Assembly: GCA_015655255.1 (NCBI GenBank) | Contig: JAATFJ010000337.1 | Coordinates: 1 to 6,805 of the forward strand | Reading direction: 5' to 3' | DNA from: Actinomycetales bacterium | GTDB taxonomy: Bacteria > Actinomycetota > Actinomycetes > Actinomycetales > Microbacteriaceae | DNA: 6,805 bases | Shown: positions 1-5,026 of the stretch, piece after piece | Numbering within the stretch: the stretch's first letter is position 1 | How the letters are laid out: each line of letters opens with the position of its first letter | Program-made: the position numbers and the translations under genes | Notes under the pieces: generated by a model | Database searches by the model: none | Seen by the model: the letters and a program-made list of their open reading frames with translations, nothing else | Told to the model about the DNA's origin: nothing

Positions 1-282
1 GAGGTTGATGTCGAGGAAGCGCTCGTAGTGGCCGATGTCGAGGTCGGTCTCGGCGCCGTCGTCGGTCACGAAGACCTCACCGTGCTGGAAGGGGTTCATG
101 GTGCCCGGATCGACGTTGAGATACGGGTCGAGCTTCTGCATGACCACGCGCAATCCGCGCGCGGTGAGGAGGTTCCCGAGGCTGGCGGCGGTGAGGCCCT
201 TACCGAGGGAGGAGACGACACCTCCCGTCACGAAGATGTGCTTGGTCGTATCGTCCGCTGGTCGCTCGCCTGAAGTCTGCAT
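1..282 (-). CDS. pyrG: CTP synthase, N-terminal part (gene runs off the window start)
   Basis: CTP synthase makes CTP from UTP, ATP and glutamine-derived ammonia in the cytoplasm, the last step of de novo pyrimidine nucleotide synthesis. Only the first 94 codons are present; the rest of the synthetase domain and the glutaminase domain lie outside. After a 14-residue variable leader the synthetase domain begins with [16 protein letters not shown] (residues 14-29), the P-loop-like ATP site of the family. It is followed by [20 protein letters not shown] (49-68) and [16 protein letters not shown] (74-89), which carry conserved substrate and Mg-binding residues. The chosen start is ATG at 282; an in-frame GTG directly before it (285-283) is a possible alternative. 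The gene lies nine bases after the recN stop, so it is probably co-transcribed, although a TAGGAT box across the recN end could give extra transcription. No strong Shine-Dalgarno sequence is visible (only a weak AGGATAGAAG). Identification is secure. Confidence 0.97.
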   Translation of the reverse strand, partial: MQTSGERPADDTTKHIFVTGGVVSSLGKGLTAASLGNLLTARGLRVVMQKLDPYLNVDPGTMNPFQHGEVFVTDDGAETDLDIGHYERFLDINL

Positions 283-291
283 CACGGGCTT

Positions 292-1992
292 CTATCCTAA
301 CAGTCGGGTTCCGTCGCGGAGACCGAGGAGCTCTCGCGTATGGCTAAGGGCGGCGTCCGAATCCGGCAACCCGGAGAGCAGGCGCGCCATCTCCGCCTCC
401 CGCTCCGGTCCCTCCAATCGGCGGACGCTGGAGGACGTGACGGCGCCGTCGTGCGCCTTCACGACCGACAGATGGTTGTTCGCGAAGGCCGCGACCTGCG
501 CGAGGTGGGTTACGGCGATGACCTGCGCCTTTTCCGCGAGTCGGGCGAGTCGTCGTCCGACCTCGATCGCGGCGGCGCCGCCGATGCCCGCATCGACCTC
601 GTCGAAGACGAATGTGGGGACGGGGTCCGCCCCCGCGATGACGACCTCGATGGCGAGCATGACGCGGGAGAGCTCTCCTCCGGACGCGCCCTTGGCGACG
701 GGACGCGGTTCGGCACCGGGATGTGGGGCGAGGAGGAGGGCGATCTCGTCCCGCCCGTGCGCGCTCTCCGCTCCCTCGTGCACGCGTACCTCGAGGCGCG
801 CGTCCGGCATCGCGAGGGCGTGCAGTTCCTCGGTGACGGCGCTGCCGAGACGAGCCGCGGCGGCGGTGCGCCCCGCGGTGAGCGCTGCCGCAGCCGCATC
901 GAGGTCGGCGCGGGCCTGCGCGCGGTCCGCCTCTAGCCGTCCGACGCGTTCGCCGTCATCGTCGAGTTCCGCGAGGCGCGCGGACCCGCTCTCCCACAGC
1001 GCGAGGGCGTCGTCGAGCGAGCCGTGTGCGCGGATAAGGGTGAAGAGGGCACTGCGGCGCTCCTCGACGGCGGCGAGCTCGTGGGGCCCCGCGTCGTCGA
1101 GATCGGCGAGGAAGCCGGAGAGCTGCGCGGCGAGATCCGTGACGCGGTAGCCGATGTCGGCGAGCTCTGCGCCGAGGCGGAGGAGCGCCGGATCGGTCGT
1201 GCGCTCCAGTGCGCGCTGGGCGTCGGTGAGGAGGCTCGTCGCATCGCCCTCGCCCTCGTCGTTAGAGAGCGCGGCATGGGCGTGGGAGGCGGCGGCGCGC
1301 AGTTCCTCGATATGGGAGAGACGTTCGGCGCGCTCGGCGAGCACCACGTCCTCACCGGGTTCCGGCGCGGTCTGCTCAATGAGGGTGAGTTCGGCGCGCA
1401 GCCGGTCGGCTTCTTCTCCCCGCCGGTCGCGGTTCTCCACGATTTCGGCGAGTTCCGCATCGATCGCGCGCCAGCGGGCGAAGGCCGCGGCGTAGGACTC
1501 TTTCGCAGCGTCGACGGGCGCTCCCCCGAAGCGGTCCAGTGCCTCCCGCTGCGCGGCGGAGGACCGCAGCCGCAACTGCTCCGACTGCCCGTGCACGACG
1601 ATGAGCTCCGCGGCGAGCGCGGACAGCACGGCGGCGGGGGCGGCGCGGCCGCCGACACTCGCCCTGCTGCGGCCTTCCGCGCTGATAGTGCGGGAGGCGT
1701 AGAGCTCTGCGGTGCCATCGCCGACGGGTTCGAGTGCGCCGCCCGCCTCGGTGACGATCTCGGCGACCGTGCCCTCCTCCGGGACGAGCCACACGCCGGC
1801 GACGCTTGCCTGGGGCGCGCCAGAACGCACAGCGCCGGTGTCGGCGCGCTGGCCGAGGAGGAGTCCGAGACCGGTGATGACCATGGTCTTCCCCGCTCCG
1901 GTCTCACCCGTGATGGCAGTGAAGCCCGGGCCAAGCGAGAGGAGCGCCTCGTCGATGACGCCGAGGCCCTGCAGCCGCATCTCCTCGATCAC
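292..1992 (-). CDS. recN: DNA repair protein RecN (SMC-like ATPase)
   Basis: RecN is a cytoplasmic SMC/cohesin-like ATPase that acts early in double-strand-break repair together with RecA. The 566-residue product has the usual family length. It starts with VIEEMRLQGLGVIDEALL, typical of RecN. It then has Walker A GETGAGKT (29-36), a long Glu/Ala/Arg-rich stretch (about 160-385) that fits the short antiparallel coiled coil, the ABC signature KGASGGELSR (434-443), Walker B TFVFDEVDAGIG (460-471) and the switch histidine region VTHLAQVAA (494-502). All ATPase motifs are intact. The start is GTG at 1992, chosen because the family N-terminus begins here, because it overlaps the nadK stop as GTGA, and because GGGAG (2000-2004) stands seven bases upstream. 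The frame stays open for 58 more codons upstream, but that stretch is low-complexity Arg/Ala/Pro and lies inside nadK. The sequence shows no LexA-type SOS box directly upstream, as expected for an internal operon gene. Confidence 0.97.
   Translation of the reverse strand: MIEEMRLQGLGVIDEALLSLGPGFTAITGETGAGKTMVITGLGLLLGQRADTGAVRSGAPQASVAGVWLVPEEGTVAEIVTEAGGALEPVGDGTAELYASRTISAEGRSRASVGGRAAPAAVLSALAAELIVVHGQSEQLRLRSSAAQREALDRFGGAPVDAAKESYAAAFARWRAIDAELAEIVENRDRRGEEADRLRAELTLIEQTAPEPGEDVVLAERAERLSHIEELRAAASHAHAALSNDEGEGDATSLLTDAQRALERTTDPALLRLGAELADIGYRVTDLAAQLSGFLADLDDAGPHELAAVEERRSALFTLIRAHGSLDDALALWESGSARLAELDDDGERVGRLEADRAQARADLDAAAAALTAGRTAAAARLGSAVTEELHALAMPDARLEVRVHEGAESAHGRDEIALLLAPHPGAEPRPVAKGASGGELSRVMLAIEVVIAGADPVPTFVFDEVDAGIGGAAAIEVGRRLARLAEKAQVIAVTHLAQVAAFANNHLSVVKAHDGAVTSSSVRRLEGPEREAEMARLLSGLPDSDAALSHTRELLGLRDGTRLLG
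294..302 (-). promoter_or_regulatory. Possible extended -10 promoter for pyrG across the end of recN
   Basis: Reading towards pyrG, TGTTAGGAT (302-294) matches an extended -10 element (TGN followed by TANNNT). It spans the last recN codons, and its last base is the T of the recN stop. Transcription would start within a few bases of the pyrG GTG/ATG starts (285 and 282), giving a leaderless or nearly leaderless mRNA, which fits the weak ribosome-binding site. I see no clear -35 box, and the sequence is constrained by recN coding, so this is tentative. Confidence 0.3.
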
Positions 1993-2909
1993 TCGTCGTC
2001 TCCCGGATCGGCGCCGCGCCAGCCCTCCATGGGCAGCCGGAACTTGCGGACGAGACGGTTGGTGAAGGTCGTCGGGTGCAGCCGGGCGAGCCGGACGGGC
2101 CGCGGTGAACGGCGTACCACGACGCGCGCGCCCCGCGGGAGATCGTGCGAGCGGCGCCCGTCGCACCAGAGGATGCCCGTGCCGTCGGTGCGCTCCATGA
2201 CCTCGATGACGACGGCGGTGTCCGGACCGACGACGAGCGGGCGGGCGAACAATGCGTGCGCGGAGAGGGGGATGACGGCGATGGCCTCGACGCTAGGCCA
2301 GATGACGGGGCCTCCCGCCGAGAAGTTGTAGGCCGTCGAGCCCGTCGGGGTGGAGACGACCATGCCGTCGCAGCCGAAGCTGGAGAGCGGACGCCCCTCG
2401 ATCTCGACGACGACCTCGATCATGCGTTCACGGCTGGCCTTCTCCACGGTGGCCTCGTTGAGCGCCCAGGTCTCGTAGACGACCGTTCCTGCGGCGTCCT
2501 CGACGTGCACGGAAAGAGCGAGGCGTTCTTCGACCTCGTAGTCGCGTGCGATGACGCGGCGCACCGCATCGTCCATATCGTCGCGCTCGATCTCGGCGAG
2601 GAAACCGACGTGCCCCATGTTGATGCCGAGGACGGGGGCGCTGCCCTCGCGGACGAGTTCCGCCGCGCGGAGGATCGTGCCGTCCCCGCCGAGGACGATG
2701 GCGAGCTCCACATCTTCCGGGGAGATGTCGACGCCCACGGCGTCGAGTCCGCCGAATTCGGCGTCGACGGCGGAGAACTCCTCACGATCCTCGTGCGCGA
2801 AGACGGGGTTGGCCCCGGCGGCGCGCACGGCATCGATGACGCGATGAGCGGCACGCACCGTGTCCCTGCGTTCGGCGTGGGCGACGACCAGGATGTTACG
2901 CTCGTTCAT
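1989..2909 (-). CDS. nadK: NAD kinase
   Basis: NAD kinase phosphorylates NAD+ at the 2' position of its adenosine ribose to give NADP+, the only route to NADP in most bacteria, and acts as a cytoplasmic oligomer. The 306-residue product shows the family motifs in order: GGDGT (74-78, containing the catalytic Asp), NMGHVGFLAEIE (97-108), NEATVEK (151-157) and DGMVVSTPTGSTAYNFSAGG (181-200), the ATP/NAD-binding glycine-rich region. The N-terminal half (1-125) is the Rossmann-like domain and the rest the beta-sandwich domain. The start is ATG at 2909, giving MNERNILVVAHAER. It overlaps the tlyA stop as ATGA, and a strong GGGAGG (2913-2918) lies only three bases upstream, a short but usable spacing. 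An open extension of 12 codons upstream lies inside tlyA and was not used. The 3' end overlaps recN by four bases, so translation of the two is probably coupled. Confidence 0.97.
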   Translation of the reverse strand: MNERNILVVAHAERRDTVRAAHRVIDAVRAAGANPVFAHEDREEFSAVDAEFGGLDAVGVDISPEDVELAIVLGGDGTILRAAELVREGSAPVLGINMGHVGFLAEIERDDMDDAVRRVIARDYEVEERLALSVHVEDAAGTVVYETWALNEATVEKASRERMIEVVVEIEGRPLSSFGCDGMVVSTPTGSTAYNFSAGGPVIWPSVEAIAVIPLSAHALFARPLVVGPDTAVVIEVMERTDGTGILWCDGRRSHDLPRGARVVVRRSPRPVRLARLHPTTFTNRLVRKFRLPMEGWRGADPGDDE

Positions 2910-3703
2910 CGTCCTCCCGCCAGCTCGTCGATCCGCTTCGTCCATTCTGACGGATCGTCGCCGTCCCCGCGCACGAGATGAACGAGATATTCCGCGTTGC
3001 CGTGCGTCCCGAGGATCGGGGAGGCGATGATTCCGCGGATGCCCAGCCCCGCATCGGCGGCGGCCCAGACGACACGCGAGACGGCATCGGCGCGCGTCGC
3101 ACGATCCGTGACGAGACCGCCGCGGACGGCGGTGCGCCCCACCTCGAACTGCGGCTTGATGAGGAGGATCGTATCGGCCCCGGGCGGGGCGATGTCCGCG
3201 ACCGCGGGGAGGACGAGTTCCAGGGAGATGAAGGACAGGTCGCCGACGATGAGTGGGGGGCGTTCGCTCTCCCCCGTCGCCCGGGCGAGTGTGTCTGGAG
3301 TCATATAGCGGACGTTGAAGCCTTCCACGGCGGTCACCGCGGGGTCAGCCGCGATCGTGGCATCGAGCTGGCCGTGACCGACGTCGACGGCGAGCACGCG
3401 GCGGGCGCCGCGCTCGCGGAGCACCTGAGTGAAGCCTCCCGTGGAGGCCCCCATGTCGAGGGCGAGCCGTCCCTCCACGCGGACGGCGAAGGCATCGAGC
3501 GCGGCGAGCAGCTTATGGGCGGCTCGGCTCACGTAATGGTCCTCCCCCGCGATGGCGAGCTGCGCATCGTCGGCGACGGAGAGGGCGGGTTTCACGACGG
3601 GCCGCCCGTCCACGGTGACGCGTCCCTGACTGATCAGCGTGGCTGCCTGGGTGCGGGAACGTGCGAGCCCTCGCGCGGCGAGGGCGGCATCGAGGCGCGT
3701 CAC
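2906..3703 (-). CDS. tlyA: TlyA family 16S/23S rRNA 2'-O-methyltransferase
   Basis: TlyA methylates ribose 2'-OH groups of rRNA using S-adenosylmethionine (C1920 of 23S and, in type II enzymes, also C1409 of 16S rRNA, E. coli numbering); in mycobacteria loss of it gives capreomycin resistance. The 265-residue product has an S4-type RNA-binding domain (about 3-52, LDAALAARGLARSRTQAATL onward) and a Rossmann methyltransferase fold (about 60-245) with SAM motif LDMGASTGGFT (82-92) and AVDVGHGQLD (105-114). K64, D155 (in GDLSFIS), K183 (in LIKPQFE) and E238 (in GNAEYL) sit where the K-D-K-E catalytic set of the family is expected. Length and N-terminus resemble the mycobacterial type II form, so dual specificity is inferred, not shown. 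The start is GTG at 3703, overlapping the upstream small gene as GTGA, with AGGAG (3708-3712) four bases before it. The residues that join the two domains are DHYV (55-58), unlike the RXWV of the mycobacterial enzyme. Confidence 0.96.
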   Translation of the reverse strand: MTRLDAALAARGLARSRTQAATLISQGRVTVDGRPVVKPALSVADDAQLAIAGEDHYVSRAAHKLLAALDAFAVRVEGRLALDMGASTGGFTQVLRERGARRVLAVDVGHGQLDATIAADPAVTAVEGFNVRYMTPDTLARATGESERPPLIVGDLSFISLELVLPAVADIAPPGADTILLIKPQFEVGRTAVRGGLVTDRATRADAVSRVVWAAADAGLGIRGIIASPILGTHGNAEYLVHLVRGDGDDPSEWTKRIDELAGGR

Positions 3704-3897
3704 CGGTCTCCTGCACCCTGATGTTGATCAAGGCGCGCACCGCTGTCGAGGCGGCGAGAGAGCTCGTCGTGTAAATGTGCGTAGGCCTCCGCGCGCGCGG
3801 ACAGCGGTTGTCCCTCAATGAGGCGCAGGCGACTCCACAGGCCGTCGGCGGGGGCGTCTGTCGCGCCGCGCGTCTCTTCCCGGGGCTCGGTCGTCAT
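3700..3897 (-). CDS. Conserved small protein of unknown function (65 aa), upstream of tlyA
   Basis: This short gene encodes 65 residues starting MTTEPREETRG. The middle (about 20-56) is a charged amphipathic helical stretch, LWSRLRLIEGQPLSARAEAY followed by AHLHDELSRRLDSG; the ends look disordered. There is no signal peptide, membrane segment or metal-binding motif. A similar small ORF with an R-A-E-A-Y..L-H-x-E-L type core is found at this place, between the HAD phosphatase and tlyA, in many Actinobacteria (Rv1693 in M. tuberculosis), which supports a real gene; its function is unknown to me. The start is ATG at 3897, which makes it overlap the tlyA start by four bases (GTGA) and so probably couples translation. 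No Shine-Dalgarno sequence precedes the ATG; instead a TAGAGT box sits seven bases upstream, as expected for a leaderless mRNA. An in-frame GTG three codons upstream (VKAMTTEP) is a less likely start. Confidence 0.82.
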   Translation of the reverse strand: MTTEPREETRGATDAPADGLWSRLRLIEGQPLSARAEAYAHLHDELSRRLDSGARLDQHQGAGDR

Positions 3898-3985
3898 GGC
3901 TTTCACTCTAGCGGCGGGCGACGACATCGTCCCGGCGCCCCTCCGGGAGCGGCACGCAGAAGACGACAGGCGGTTCGTAGCGATA
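3898..3985 (-). other. 88-base gap between phosphatase and small ORF, with a short GC hairpin
   Basis: This is the longest gap in the seven-gene cluster. Besides the promoter candidate it holds a 6-bp inverted repeat, TCCCGG (3930-3935) and CCGGGA (3943-3948), with a 7-base loop and no following run of T. It could weakly slow transcription leaving the phosphatase gene, or be chance in GC-rich DNA; it also overlaps the proposed -35 box. No further ORF is seen here. Confidence 0.35.
3905..3933 (-). promoter_or_regulatory. Candidate leaderless promoter for the small ORF-tlyA-nadK-recN-pyrG unit
   Basis: A TAGAGT box (3905-3910) fits the actinobacterial TANNNT -10 consensus. Seventeen bases further upstream GGGACG (3928-3933) shares the GAC core of the TTGACA -35 box. 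The expected transcription start falls at or within a base or two of the A of the ATG at 3897, which has no Shine-Dalgarno sequence, so the mRNA would be leaderless, a common arrangement in Actinobacteria. The site sits in the only real gap of the gene cluster. It was read by eye and is not tested. Confidence 0.5.
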
Positions 3986-5026
3986 TCAGACGCGGAAGAA
4001 GGGGTCCTCGTACAGTCGCTCCGGCACGCGGAAGCCGTAGATCGCGCGGCCGGTACGCCAGATCGCCTGGGAGCCCGCACGGAGCAGGTCGATGGCACGA
4101 CTCCCCTCCGCAAGGATGTGCACCTCGGAGGCGTCGTCGATGCGCACGGCCGCATCGCGCACGCGTACGACGTCCCCCTCGACGACGGTGTCCGGGTAGG
4201 GCTCGTGCAGTTCCCGGAGATCTCCGAGGAGGAATTCGGGACGCGATCCGACGGGCGCGGCGAGGACGTGCTTAGGCCGGTCGATGCCGGTCAGCACGAG
4301 AGCGGAGGACAGGCCCGCCTGCACAGCACCGAGCACATCGGTGTCCAGGCGATCGCCAATGAAGAGCGCGTTCCGCGCGCCGAAGCGAGCGATCGCCTCC
4401 TCGAAGATGGGAGTCTCCGGTTTTCCCGCCACCGCCGCCAGCCGGCCGACGGCGGTGTGCACGGCGGACACGAGCGTGCCGTTGCCCGGCGCGACGCCGC
4501 GCTCGCGCGGGATGGTCCAGTCGTTGTTCGTCGCGATCCAGGGGATCCCGCCGTCCTCCTCAGGGACTTTGAGGGCGAAGGCGGCCTCAGCAAGATCCGT
4601 CCAGGCGACGTCGGGAGCGAAGCCCTGCACGACGGCGCGGGGAGAGTCCTCGGCGCTGCGCGTGACCGTGTAACCCGCCTTCTCCGCCTCTACGACGAGT
4701 CCCTCGCCGCCGACGATGAGAATCGTCGCCGGCGCGGGGACCAGCGTGTGCAGTAACCGCATCGCCGCCTGCGGACTGGTGACGACGTCGTGCGCCGCCA
4801 CGGAGAGGCCCAGCTCGCTGAGGTGCGCCGCCACCGACGCGTCCGTGCGGGAGGCGTTGTTGGTGATGTAGCCGACACGCAGCGTCTCCGCCGCACGGTT
4901 GAGGCTCTCGACGGCATACGGCAGCGCGCCGGGGCCGGCGTACACGACACCGTCTAGATCAGCGAGAACCGCGTCCTTACCGCTCAGCGGTGTGCCCGCG
5001 TCGCGGGTGCGGGAGAAAAGTGCCAT
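3986..5026 (-). CDS. HAD-IIA family phosphatase (NagD-like; possible glycerol-3-phosphate phosphatase)
   Basis: This is a cytoplasmic HAD-superfamily phosphatase of subfamily IIA. The 346-residue product carries all four HAD motifs: motif I DLDGVVY (23-29, nucleophile D23 and acid/base D25), motif II ITNNAS (54-59), motif III lysine K202 in GKPETPIF, and motif IV GDRLDTD (224-230, Mg-binding). The C2-type cap lies between motifs II and III (about 80-195). Residues from about 268 to the end form an extra C-terminal segment beyond the NagD core. The homologue at the same position in M. tuberculosis (Rv1692) is reported to be a glycerol-3-phosphate phosphatase with a C-terminal GNAT-like extension; the shared gene order and extension make the same role plausible here, but substrate is inferred. 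The start ATG at 5026 shares its first base with the upstream stop (TGATG), and GGGGAGG (5034-5040) stands seven bases before it. The next gene follows after 88 bases. Confidence 0.93.
   Translation of the reverse strand: MALFSRTRDAGTPLSGKDAVLADLDGVVYAGPGALPYAVESLNRAAETLRVGYITNNASRTDASVAAHLSELGLSVAAHDVVTSPQAAMRLLHTLVPAPATILIVGGEGLVVEAEKAGYTVTRSAEDSPRAVVQGFAPDVAWTDLAEAAFALKVPEEDGGIPWIATNNDWTIPRERGVAPGNGTLVSAVHTAVGRLAAVAGKPETPIFEEAIARFGARNALFIGDRLDTDVLGAVQAGLSSALVLTGIDRPKHVLAAPVGSRPEFLLGDLRELHEPYPDTVVEGDVVRVRDAAVRIDDASEVHILAEGSRAIDLLRAGSQAIWRTGRAIYGFRVPERLYEDPFFRV

Noticed and set aside
35..1150. A 371-codon open frame on the plus strand opposite pyrG and recN.
   Set aside because: The product is Ser/Arg/Ala low-complexity and lies opposite two certain genes.
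1993..2166. A 58-codon N-terminal extension of RecN.
   Set aside because: It lies inside nadK, is Arg/Ala/Pro low-complexity, and the family N-terminus begins exactly at the GTG at 1992, which has its own ribosome-binding site.
1024..2331. A 435-codon open frame on the plus strand opposite recN and nadK.
   Set aside because: It crosses the boundary of two certain genes, has no recognisable domain, and long antisense frames are common at this GC content.
2978..3721. A 247-codon plus-strand frame opposite tlyA.
   Set aside because: The product is Gly/Asp/Glu/His-rich without any domain and lies fully opposite a certain gene.
3898..4155. An 86-codon N-terminal extension of the small ORF.
   Set aside because: It runs antiparallel in frame space through the phosphatase C-terminus, gives a Ser/Arg/Thr-rich nonsense product, and the conserved part begins at MTTEP.
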